Both the position numbers and the translations under genes were made by a program. The notes under the pieces are model-generated. The model was not told the DNA's origin and did no database searches. It was given only the letters and a program-made list of their open reading frames with translations. A stretch of DNA of 64,000 nucleotides from Erythrobacter sanguineus (GTDB lineage: Bacteria > Pseudomonadota > Alphaproteobacteria > Sphingomonadales > Sphingomonadaceae). This document shows, in pieces, positions 32,876 to 41,196 of the stretch. The stretch's first letter is position 1. Every line of letters starts with the position of its first letter. The stretch spans positions 37,029-101,028 of the forward strand of contig NZ_FRDF01000015.1 in assembly GCF_900143235.1 (NCBI RefSeq), in the 5' to 3' direction.

Positions 32876-35335
32876 TCAGAACCGGAAGCTGATCTCCGCA
32901 AACACTTGCCGTCCGCGGTTCTGGGTGAGCACGAGGTCGTCGCCCACCCCCGGCTCAAGGAACGGACGCCCGCCCGAAGTAATCACGAAGATTTCATCGG
33001 TGAGGTTGGTGGCGATCAGCGCCAGCTTCCATTTGCCATCGGGATGCCCGATCGAGACGTTCGAATCGATCGTCCAGAAGCTGGGCTGGACAAAGTCGTT
33101 CAGCGTGGCTTCGTCGGTGATGTAGCCGTCATTATAGGCCGCGTTGCCCGACAGGAACAGTTCGAGGCTGTCGGACAGCGGGATGGTCCAGTCAGCCGCG
33201 ATATTGCCCGACCATTCGGGTGCCTGGCTCCCGCGGCGGCCATTGAGATCGACCGTGCTGATGCCCAGCGGCTGAATGAAGGTGTCGGTATATTCGGCAT
33301 CGAGATAGGACAGGTTGGCCGAAATGTTCAGCCCGTCCACCGGCGTGATCCAGCGGGTTTCGAGATCGACACCCTTGGTGGTCAGTTCGCCCGCGTTGCT
33401 GGTGGCGAACTGCACGGTCACGGCATTGAAGTTCTGCACCTGCAAGTCGGTGAACACGTAGTAATAGGCGGTGGCGTTGAGCGTGAAGCTGCGCCCTGCC
33501 CATTGCGACTTGAACCCGATTTCGCCGCCTTCGGCCTCTTCCGACTGGAAGATTAGCGAGCTGAAGTCACCGCTCGCCGCCGCCTGGCTGAGGCTGTTGG
33601 ACGGCAGTGCCGAGTTGTCGATCCCGCCCGACTTGAAGCCGGTTTTGTACGAGGCGAAGATGTTGAGATCATCGGTCGCCTGATAGCGCAGGGTCACTTC
33701 GGGCGAGAGGTTGTCGTCGGCGAAGTTGATTGGGCCGGAGAAGAAGCCCGACGACAGGAACGCCCCGCCGAATGCAGCAAAGCCCGCGTGGACATAGGGC
33801 ACCGAGATGGTCTGGACCTTGGTCTCGTCGGTCCAGCGGATCCCGCCCGACAATTCCAGTTTGTCAGTGATGTCGATCATTGCGCTGCCGAAGAACGACA
33901 GGGCTTCGGTCTTGGTTGTGTGGATCTTGTCCCAGTCATAGGTGAACCCGGTCACCGGGTCGGCGCCGCCGAACGAGATGTTCACCCCCTGCTGGGAGGT
34001 GTCGAACACAAAGGTGCGGTCTTCGTAGAACGCGCCGAGCATGAAATTGAACGCACCGTCGAAGTCCGAGGCCAGCCGGAGTTCCTGGCTATATTGCTCG
34101 AGCGTATTGATCGGATCGGATGCACCCGCACCGCCGGGCAGGCGGGTTCCGTTGGGGCCGGGAATGAAGCCGCCATAAGAGTAGGCGTCGAAATCGATCG
34201 CATCCATGTTGAGCAGGCCGGTGACCGACGTCAGGGTCAGCGTATCGGACAGGTCGAGATCGAACTGCAGCCGCCCGAACCAGATCTCGGTCTCGCCGAA
34301 AGGCACACCATTGCGGCCATCAGCGGGCGAATTGCCCGGCACCGGCCCAGCCAGCGGCCCGGCAGCATCGGTCAGGTAATAGCGCTGGTCATTGGTGTTG
34401 CAATCATAGCCGGCGGGAAGGTTGACCGCCCCGCCCAGCAGGAAGATCGAATCGGCCACGCCATTGGCGCCGCAGCCGATCTCTGCCGTGCCGATGGCGC
34501 CGTCATTTTCGTTCTTGGTATATTGCACCTTGAGGTTGGCGCGGAAGCGATCCGAAGGGTTGAAGTCGAGCGTGAGGCGACCAATGAAATCGGTCAGCCC
34601 GCGCTCCTGGTTCACCGCCGGGGTGTTTTCCTGAAGCAGCTGGAATTCGTCGATATCATTGAACTGGGCGGCGATACGAATGCCCAGCGTATCGGTGATC
34701 GGGCCGGAGATATAGCCGTTGATCAGGTAGCCCTTTTCCTCGAATTCGTAGGACCCGCGCATACCCACTTCCCAGTCGGCTGTGGGGTTGGCTGACCGCA
34801 GCGAAAGCACGCCCCCGGTCGCCGATTTGCCGAAGAACAGCGATTGCGGGCCGCGCAGCACGTCGATCTGTTCGACATCGAAGAAGCCCGCCTGCACGAG
34901 GCGCATGGTCGAAACCACCACCCCGTCATATTCGAACGCCACCGCCGAATCGAAGGCGGCAGAGATGTTGGACGAACCCACGCCGCGCAAGCTGATCTGG
35001 CCGCCCGAACCCGAACCGCCAGACTGCACATTCAGCGTCGGCACGCGGCTGGTGATGTCGGCGACCTGATCGACATTGTAACGTTGCAGCGTCTCGCCGC
35101 CGATCGACGTCACGGTGACGGGGACTTCCTGTAGGGTTTCGTTCTGGCGCCGGGCCTGAACGATGATCACCCGCTCGCCGAAGTCATCATCCTGGGATGC
35201 CGCCGTCTCGGAGTCCTGCGCAAAGGCAGCGCTCGGCAAGGCGACAACGCCGCCCAAGGCAGCGCCGCAAAGCAGCGCCGTACGCAGTCCGCTCGCACGG
35301 CCGCCAGATGCAATTCGGGCACGAAGTGTGTTCAT
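32876..35335 (-). CDS. TonB-dependent outer-membrane receptor
   Basis: 819 residues. A signal peptide ends at AFAQ (about residue 40), a TonB-box-like RVIIVQARR follows, then the plug (EVPVTVTSIGGETLQRY, DVLRGPQSLFFGKSATGGVLS) and a 22-strand barrel ending in AEISFRF with terminal Phe. Long-chain or polycyclic ligand receptors of this type are abundant in sphingomonads. It is the only outer-membrane transporter in the island, so it is the likely uptake route for the substrate. ATG 35335 with GGGAGAG upstream. Terminator follows at 32824-32862. Confidence 0.95.
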   Translation of the reverse strand: MNTLRARIASGGRASGLRTALLCGAALGGVVALPSAAFAQDSETAASQDDDFGERVIIVQARRQNETLQEVPVTVTSIGGETLQRYNVDQVADITSRVPTLNVQSGGSGSGGQISLRGVGSSNISAAFDSAVAFEYDGVVVSTMRLVQAGFFDVEQIDVLRGPQSLFFGKSATGGVLSLRSANPTADWEVGMRGSYEFEEKGYLINGYISGPITDTLGIRIAAQFNDIDEFQLLQENTPAVNQERGLTDFIGRLTLDFNPSDRFRANLKVQYTKNENDGAIGTAEIGCGANGVADSIFLLGGAVNLPAGYDCNTNDQRYYLTDAAGPLAGPVPGNSPADGRNGVPFGETEIWFGRLQFDLDLSDTLTLTSVTGLLNMDAIDFDAYSYGGFIPGPNGTRLPGGAGASDPINTLEQYSQELRLASDFDGAFNFMLGAFYEDRTFVFDTSQQGVNISFGGADPVTGFTYDWDKIHTTKTEALSFFGSAMIDITDKLELSGGIRWTDETKVQTISVPYVHAGFAAFGGAFLSSGFFSGPINFADDNLSPEVTLRYQATDDLNIFASYKTGFKSGGIDNSALPSNSLSQAAASGDFSSLIFQSEEAEGGEIGFKSQWAGRSFTLNATAYYYVFTDLQVQNFNAVTVQFATSNAGELTTKGVDLETRWITPVDGLNISANLSYLDAEYTDTFIQPLGISTVDLNGRRGSQAPEWSGNIAADWTIPLSDSLELFLSGNAAYNDGYITDEATLNDFVQPSFWTIDSNVSIGHPDGKWKLALIATNLTDEIFVITSGGRPFLEPGVGDDLVLTQNRGRQVFAEISFRF

Positions 35336-35477
35336 GGCTTTCTCTCCCCTGCGGGCGGCATCAGCTGCCGCCCTGGTTCCCCAAACCGTGACGCGTTTCG
35401 CCGCGCCTTTCGGTATGGCCGCAAGGTGTATGGCACGCGTGCAAACACGCTATCAGCAAAAGCGATAGTGACCGGGA

Positions 35478-35546
35478 CAATGTGCGACAAAAACGCCACA
35501 TTGGCCCGCTAAAGCGCGCAAAATAAAGAATGCCGTAACGTCATTC
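35478..35546. promoter_or_regulatory. Palindromic elements upstream of the TonB receptor
   Basis: Two candidate operators lie in the 209-bp gap: CAATGTG (35478-35484) and CACATTG (35497-35503), perfect arms 12 nt apart, and the near-palindrome GAATGCCGTAACGTCATTC (35528-35546), which overlaps the Rieske stop. The first contains CGACAAAAACGC in the spacer, loosely like the island motif. Promoter elements were not identified. Confidence 0.3.
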
Positions 35547-36855
35547 AGCCCGGATGAGGGGCTGCTGCCCGATCCCGCTCCATTTGCGCAAGGCGCGGCT
35601 CGCTGGGCCACACCCACGCCTCGCCAATGACCTGTTCGACCCGCAATTCGCTGGGAATATTGCCCTCTCCGATCATCGCATCGAGGCTTTGGTGAAAGGC
35701 ATAGATCCGCGCTTCCTGATAGGACAATGGGACAGAGCGGAAAGCGGCTGATTGCATGGAATGCTGGATCGCCTCGCCAAACTGGGTGTCTTCAAGGATG
35801 ATCGGGCTCATCTGTCGTCCGTTCGGCTGCCTGTCGTCCGGCACGGTCCACAGATCGGGCGCAGGCGCGTCTCCCCAGTCGAGCGCCATAGTTACCAGTT
35901 CCAGCCGGGTGGTGGTGAGCGAGGTCGGCCAGAACACCAGCGGCGGCACGAAGAAGTTCGACAGCGGCGAAACCCAGTTGGGAAACAGGGTGTAGCTTTG
36001 CGTGCAGGTGCGGCCCAGTTCGCCGACGCTGTCGATCTGTTGCCAGCCCGCCGGAGAATCGATCGCGCGCACGTGTTCGCGGTTGGTGGTGCGCGGCGCC
36101 GGAGCCAGCATCCGCGCATGGCCGTTGGGATACATCGTGTTCAAGTTGCGGGCGGAGTCGACCAGCGGCGCGACCGTGGCGGGGTGGATGAAGGGTACAT
36201 GGTAGACTTCCATGTTGGCCTCCATCGCCACCTTCCAGTTGCAATTGAGATCAAAGCTGTGCCGCGCCGCCAGCCGAATGCGGTCAAAGGCGAATTCTTC
36301 CCATTCGCGCGCGAGCGGGCCGAGCCAGTCGATCAGCGGCATGGCATCGGCATCGAAATTGACGAAGATGACCTTGCCGAACAATTCGCACCTGACCGGC
36401 AGCAGCCCCCGGCAGCTCATGTCGAAATCGGCAGGAAAATCGCGCCGTTCAGGCACCCCCACCAGGCTGCCATCGGTCTTGTAAGTCCAGTTGTGATAGC
36501 CGCACATCAACCGGCTGGCCTTGCCGCGATCCTCGGTCACCACGGGTGCGCCGCGATGGCGACAGGTGTTGTAAAAGGCGCGCACCACCCCGTCCATGCC
36601 ATGCACGATCACGATCGGATCGCCGGCATTGTGCCAGCGCATGTAGCAGCCGGGTTCGGGAATTTCGTCCATATGCCCGGCAAACAGCCAGCTCTTGCGG
36701 AAGACATGCGTCTGTTCGAGCGCGAAATATTCCGCGCTGGTATAGCGCGCGGCGGGCATGTCGGGCAGTCTGGGGAAGCCTTCGGGCGGCGCGGTGCGCG
36801 TGGCTTCCCATTCCATCAGCGCCTTCAACTGCGCGACTTCGCTTTGGTCCATCAT
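35545..36855 (-). CDS. Rieske non-heme iron oxygenase, alpha subunit, second
   Basis: 436 residues. Rieske ligands in CRHRG and CGYHNW; catalytic iron motif NWKVAMEANMEVYHVPFIHP (NWK..E..YH.P.H). It is closer to aromatic dioxygenase alpha subunits than the protein at 31491, from which it is clearly distinct. Terminal or ring hydroxylation is expected; partner reductase not seen. ATGATG start at 36855 with GGGAGAGCCGAGG upstream; longer upstream readings are antisense to the SDR gene and rejected. Divergent from the SDR at 37025. Confidence 0.92.
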   Translation of the reverse strand: MMDQSEVAQLKALMEWEATRTAPPEGFPRLPDMPAARYTSAEYFALEQTHVFRKSWLFAGHMDEIPEPGCYMRWHNAGDPIVIVHGMDGVVRAFYNTCRHRGAPVVTEDRGKASRLMCGYHNWTYKTDGSLVGVPERRDFPADFDMSCRGLLPVRCELFGKVIFVNFDADAMPLIDWLGPLAREWEEFAFDRIRLAARHSFDLNCNWKVAMEANMEVYHVPFIHPATVAPLVDSARNLNTMYPNGHARMLAPAPRTTNREHVRAIDSPAGWQQIDSVGELGRTCTQSYTLFPNWVSPLSNFFVPPLVFWPTSLTTTRLELVTMALDWGDAPAPDLWTVPDDRQPNGRQMSPIILEDTQFGEAIQHSMQSAAFRSVPLSYQEARIYAFHQSLDAMIGEGNIPSELRVEQVIGEAWVWPSEPRLAQMERDRAAAPHPG

Positions 36856-37024
36856 CCTCGGCTCTCCCACGGGCCACGAATAGGCCCAAGGCGGGCGTGG
36901 GCACGACTGCGACTTGTGCGAGGTGGCGGCTATCGGGAAATGCGCGCTTTCGACAGTGGCGGCGGCCCGTGCGCCCGATAGGCTGCGCGTCAGAAAACAA
37001 ACGCCTTCAGGGGGAGAGAGATCG

Positions 37025-37804
37025 ATGGGGGACAGGGTAGCGGGCAAGGTGGCGCTGGTAACGGGCGGCGCGATGGGGCTGGGCAAGGCCGATTGCGAGG
37101 CTTTGGCGCGTGAAGGCGCTACTGTGATCGTGACCGACCGCGAGGTCGAACTGGCGCACAAGGTCGCAGACGAGATCGGCGGCGATGCGATGGCGCTCGA
37201 CGTTACCGACGAAGTGCAATGGGCCGAGGTGATGCGTGCGGTCGCGGAACGCCACGGCGGGCTCGATATCCTCGTCAACAATGCCGGCAACGTGATCTTC
37301 GAAAGCATCGAGGAATGTTCGCTCGATCATTTCCGCCTGCATCTCGATATTCACGTGGTCGGCACCTTCCTCGGGTGCAAATACGCCGTGCCGCTGATGA
37401 AGAACCGCCATGAAAAGATCGGCGGGGGCGGCTCGTCGATCATCAACATGGCATCGACCGCCGCTTTGCTGGGCTATGGCAACATCCCTGCCTATGCCGC
37501 GTCCAAGGCGGCGATTGCCGGGATGACCCGCAGCCTCGCGATGGATTTTCAGGACAAGGGCTATGGCATCCGCGTCAACGCGCTGGCGCCCGGCGGGATT
37601 GAAACCCCGATGGTGATGGGCATTTCCGGGCGTGCGGGCACGGCTCCGATGGACATCCCCGCAGGCCCGCTGGCAGCCGACGCGCTCGGCCATCCCCAGG
37701 ACGTGGCGGGGTGCGTGCTGTTCCTTGCCTCGGATGATGCGCGCTTCCTCAACGGCCTAACGATCCCGGTGGATAATGGCCTCTACGCCAGACCGCACCA
37801 CTGA
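37025..37804 (+). CDS. SDR family oxidoreductase
   Basis: 259 residues, classical SDR: TGGAMGLG cofactor motif (residues 14-21), TDREVE suggesting NAD, LVNNAG, IINMASTAALLGYGNIPAYAASKAAIAGM with the Y-x3-K pair, and a long loop GISGRAGTAPMDIPAG before helix FG. Probably an alcohol dehydrogenase. GGGGGAGAG precedes the ATG. Its last 29 bp overlap the start of the MFS gene. Confidence 0.87.
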   Translation: MGDRVAGKVALVTGGAMGLGKADCEALAREGATVIVTDREVELAHKVADEIGGDAMALDVTDEVQWAEVMRAVAERHGGLDILVNNAGNVIFESIEECSLDHFRLHLDIHVVGTFLGCKYAVPLMKNRHEKIGGGGSSIINMASTAALLGYGNIPAYAASKAAIAGMTRSLAMDFQDKGYGIRVNALAPGGIETPMVMGISGRAGTAPMDIPAGPLAADALGHPQDVAGCVLFLASDDARFLNGLTIPVDNGLYARPHH

Positions 37805-39086
37805 GGCGGCTGGCGATGAGCCGGGCGCGTACCGCTGGTACGTGCTCGGCCTGCTGACGCTGACGAGCGCGTTCAGCGTGGCGGACCGGCTGGTGTTCGG
37901 CATTCTGGTGGAGGACATCAAGGCCGAGTTTGCCCTGTCCGATTTCGAACTTGGCCTGCTCGGCGGGGCGGCGTTTTCGCTGATCTATGTGCTCGCGGGC
38001 TTCCCTGCTGCGCGGCTGGCGGATCGATCAGTGCGCAAGAACATCGTTGCCGGCGCGATCAGTTTCTGGAGCCTGATGACGGCGGCCTGCGGGCTGGCCA
38101 CGGGGTTCTGGACGCTGTTTGCCGCGCGCACCGGGGTGGGCGTGGGCGAGGGCTGTTCCGGCCCATCCTCGCAAAGCCTTGTCGCCGATTTCTTCGTCCG
38201 CGGCGAATTGGCCAAGGCGATGGGGTTCCTGACCATCGGCGCGAGCATGGGGACAGCCGGGGGCCTCATCATCGGCGGGCAACTGGCGGAAATGTTCAAC
38301 TGGCGCTGGGCATTTGTGCTGATGGGCCTTCCGGGACTGCTGCTGGGCGGGGTGATCTACCTGACCGTGCGCGAGCCCTTGCGGGGGCGCTATGCCCCGG
38401 CCGGCACCGACATGGCGCAATTGCCGCTGGGGCGCACGATCATGAGCCTGGTGACCAACCGCGTGTTCATGGGCCTCGCACTGGGCTGGGCGGTGCAGAT
38501 CATGATCGGCTATGCGCTCGCCTTCTGGATGGCGGCAGTGATGCTGCGGCAGTTTCCGATCTCGACCGGGGATGTCGGGCTGTATCTCGGCTTCACGTTC
38601 TTTCTGGGCGGCATACCGGGGCCGATTCTGGGCGGCTACCTGACGCAATGGCTGTGCGGGCGAGACGAGCGCTGGCGGGCATGGCTGCCCGGCGTGGTGA
38701 GCCTTGGCTGCGTGGTGCCACTGGCGTTGAGCCTGACGTCGAGCGGATTCGGTGCCTTTCTCGGCTGGTTCGGGGTGGCTTACGCGATCTATGTCGCCAG
38801 TCAGGCGGGTATCATGTCGGGCATTCAGGCGGCGGTGGAACCGGCCAGCCGGGGGTTCGCGGTGGCGATTGCGCTGTTCTTTAACAACCTTGTCGGGCAG
38901 GCGCTGGGCCTTGCGGTGATCGGCGCGGTCAGCGATACGCTCGCGCCGACACAAGGGCAGAGCGCGCTGGCGCTGGCGTTGTTCGGCGTGTGCCTGGTGT
39001 CGGGGCTTTTGTCGCTCGCGATCTTCGCATGGACAGCGGCGCAGATGGGGCCGAGCGGCTATCTGGCACGGATGCGCGGGGGGTAA
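37776..39086 (+). CDS. MFS transporter
   Basis: 436 residues, 12 predicted transmembrane helices, with the MFS A-like motif in GFPAARLADRSVRKN between helices 2 and 3 and the second-half repeat GGIPGPILGGYLTQWL. It resembles spinster/aromatic-acid-type permeases found next to sphingomonad degradation genes. Likely carries the pathway substrate or a product across the inner membrane. The 29-bp overlap with the SDR suggests coupling. Confidence 0.9.
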   Translation: MASTPDRTTEAAGDEPGAYRWYVLGLLTLTSAFSVADRLVFGILVEDIKAEFALSDFELGLLGGAAFSLIYVLAGFPAARLADRSVRKNIVAGAISFWSLMTAACGLATGFWTLFAARTGVGVGEGCSGPSSQSLVADFFVRGELAKAMGFLTIGASMGTAGGLIIGGQLAEMFNWRWAFVLMGLPGLLLGGVIYLTVREPLRGRYAPAGTDMAQLPLGRTIMSLVTNRVFMGLALGWAVQIMIGYALAFWMAAVMLRQFPISTGDVGLYLGFTFFLGGIPGPILGGYLTQWLCGRDERWRAWLPGVVSLGCVVPLALSLTSSGFGAFLGWFGVAYAIYVASQAGIMSGIQAAVEPASRGFAVAIALFFNNLVGQALGLAVIGAVSDTLAPTQGQSALALALFGVCLVSGLLSLAIFAWTAAQMGPSGYLARMRGG

Positions 39087-39093
39087 TTCGGGG

Positions 39094-39873
39094 CTAGAAT
39101 CCCGGATGGATCGCCATCATCGCGCCATCCACCACCATCTCCGCCCCGGTCATGAACGGACATTCGTCGCTGGCGAGAAAGGCAATCGCCGCTGCCGTTT
39201 CGGCAGGATCGGCCAAGCGATTGAGGGGCGAGGTTTTCGCCACTGCCGCGATCAGGCCGGGGGCTTGCTGCTCTGCCGCTTCAAGAATGCCGGTCTGCGT
39301 CGCGCCGGGGATCACGGTGTTGCAGCGGATGTCGAGCTTATGCTGGGCGCACCATGTCGCGACCGATTTCGACAGCACCCGCACCGCGCCCTTGCTCGCC
39401 GAATAGCCGACATCGGTGGGGAGCGGAGCCATCGCGGTGGTCGAAGCGATGTTGACGATCGCGCCTGCGGAACCGCCGGGGTTCGCCCGCATCGCCGCAA
39501 TCGCCGCGCGGCAGCCTGCCATCGTTCCGGTGAGGTTGACGGCCAGCACCTGATCCCAGGCCGCGAACATGGCCTTATCATCAAGGTCGCCGATTCCTGC
39601 GCCCGAGACCATGCCGGCATTGTTGACGAGGATATCGAGCCGCCCGAAGGCCTCCACCGCGCGGGCGACGATCTGCGGCCAGAGCGAGCGGTCGGACACA
39701 TCCTGCACCGCAAACAGCGCGCCGGCTTCGGCACACAGGGCCGCGCCGTTGGCCTCGTTCACATCCGTTCCCAGCACCTGCGCGCCGTCCGCCACGAAGC
39801 GCCGCACCGTCGCCGCGCCGATGCCGCTGGCACAACCGGTGATGATCGCGACCTTTCCCGACAGGTCAGGCAT
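39094..39873 (-). CDS. SDR family oxidoreductase
   Basis: 259 residues, classical SDR: TGCASGIG, TDVNEANG, LVNNAGMV, STTAMAPLPTDVGYSASKGAV catalytic segment, VDGAMMAIHPGF at the C-terminus. Probably NAD-dependent hydroxyl dehydrogenase. ATG 39873 abuts the TAA of the upstream GST gene (39874), so both are one unit. Convergent with the MFS gene, 7 bp apart. Confidence 0.87.
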   Translation of the reverse strand: MPDLSGKVAIITGCASGIGAATVRRFVADGAQVLGTDVNEANGAALCAEAGALFAVQDVSDRSLWPQIVARAVEAFGRLDILVNNAGMVSGAGIGDLDDKAMFAAWDQVLAVNLTGTMAGCRAAIAAMRANPGGSAGAIVNIASTTAMAPLPTDVGYSASKGAVRVLSKSVATWCAQHKLDIRCNTVIPGATQTGILEAAEQQAPGLIAAVAKTSPLNRLADPAETAAAIAFLASDECPFMTGAEMVVDGAMMAIHPGF

Positions 39874-40521
39874 TTACTCCGCCTGCGTCCAGATCGCGGC
39901 GCAGGGGCGCTGGTTGTGGGTATCAACGAAGCGCGCGAGGTTGTCGGTCCCCTCGGGCAGTTTCCACCCCACGGTGAAGCCGAAATTGGCGAAAGCGAAG
40001 ATGATGAGGTCGGCAAAGGTGAAGCGGCCCAGTGCGATATGGTTGCTGCCACCCAGAAAGCCGTCGAACAATCGCCACTTTTCATCCGCCATCGCGAACA
40101 GTTCTGCCCCGGCCTCGGGCGAGACAACGGTCATGCGCGGTTCGAACATCGGGCGGCCCGTTGTGGCGCGAAAGCCCATGGTCATCGGCACCACCACTTC
40201 CTGATCGAACAATCGCGTCCACTTGCGCACCGTCGCGCGCTCAACCGGGCTTTCGCCGAACAGGTTGGGGGTGGGGTGCAGTTCCTCGACATATTCGCAG
40301 ATCGGCCAGCTTTCAGTGAGGCAGGTGCCGTCATCCAGTTCCAGCGTCGGCGTGGTGCCGAGCGGGTTCTTGGCGACATATCCGGCATCCTGCCGGTTCG
40401 CGCCGGAGATGATATCGTAATGGACGCGGGTGAAATCGGGCCCTTCCTCAAGCCCCTTTTCAACCATGAACATCCGTACGAGGCGGGGGTTGGGGCCGAG
40501 GCTGGAATGCAGGGTGGTCAT
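39874..40521 (-). CDS. Glutathione S-transferase family protein
   Basis: 215 residues with an N-terminal thioredoxin-like half (NPLGTTPTLELDDGTCLTESWPICEYVEE) and an all-alpha C-terminal half. SSLGPNPRLVRM supplies the putative Ser for glutathione activation. Could conjugate or isomerise an enone or epoxide intermediate. ATG 40521 with GGGAGAG upstream. It marks the right end of the catabolic island. Confidence 0.86.
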   Translation of the reverse strand: MTTLHSSLGPNPRLVRMFMVEKGLEEGPDFTRVHYDIISGANRQDAGYVAKNPLGTTPTLELDDGTCLTESWPICEYVEELHPTPNLFGESPVERATVRKWTRLFDQEVVVPMTMGFRATTGRPMFEPRMTVVSPEAGAELFAMADEKWRLFDGFLGGSNHIALGRFTFADLIIFAFANFGFTVGWKLPEGTDNLARFVDTHNQRPCAAIWTQAE

Positions 40522-40677
40522 GCGGTTCTCTCCCGTTTGGATTTGCCCTGTTTCTAGGCACGCAGCGCCTGCCCGTCGCCCTCATAAATGCGCTAGGGGC
40601 TGCAATCGCAGGCAGGCCGCTGGCAGGCCGCGCAAAATCGCTTGCGCGGGCGCACTGTATTGCGCCAGTAAGGCACC

Positions 40678-41196
40678 ATGGATCATTCGCCCCCAGCCGC
40701 CCTTGCCGATCAATCATGGGAAGATGACGGCGCGCTGACCCGTCTCCACCCCGCTTACACCCATATGCTGCGGGTGCAGGCGGCGCTTGTCGCGATCCCG
40801 TTCCTGATTGCGGCGCTGGTGGCGGAAACCATGCTGCGCGAAGCCGCGCTGTTCCCGCCCGGCGTGATGGCCGGACCGGTGCTGCTGATCGCGCTGGCGC
40901 TGGTGATTCGCGTGCCGGCCCGCCGTTACAATGCGCGTGGCTACCAGATCAGCGGCGACCGGCTGCGGGTGGTGCGCGGATTGCTGTGGCATTCGGACAC
41001 GGTGGTGCCGTTTGGGCGGGTGCAGCATATTGATGTGAATCAGGGCCCGCTCGAACGCTTTTTCGGCCTTGCCACGCTGACGCTCCACACCGCGGGCAAC
41101 CACAATGCCAGCGTGTCGTTGCCCGGGCTGGGCGCAGAACTGGCGCGCGACATGCGCGAGGATATCCGCGCCCATATCCGCCGGGAAACCGTGTGA
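40678..41196 (+). CDS. Bacterial PH-domain membrane protein (YdbS-like)
   Basis: 172 residues with two hydrophobic segments (about 30-75) followed by a PH-like DUF304 domain: ARGYQISGDRLRVVRGLLWHSDTVVPFGRVQHIDVNQGPLERFFGLATL. Such proteins occur as a YdbS/YdbT pair with unknown, possibly membrane-stress, function. Its stop overlaps the next start as GTGA (41193-41196). Confidence 0.85.
   Translation: MDHSPPAALADQSWEDDGALTRLHPAYTHMLRVQAALVAIPFLIAALVAETMLREAALFPPGVMAGPVLLIALALVIRVPARRYNARGYQISGDRLRVVRGLLWHSDTVVPFGRVQHIDVNQGPLERFFGLATLTLHTAGNHNASVSLPGLGAELARDMREDIRAHIRRETV

Noticed and set aside
35545..37308. Long N-terminal extension of the second Rieske oxygenase
   Set aside because: The extension is antisense to the SDR at 37025; the ATGATG at 36855 has a good ribosome binding site and gives the normal family N-terminus.
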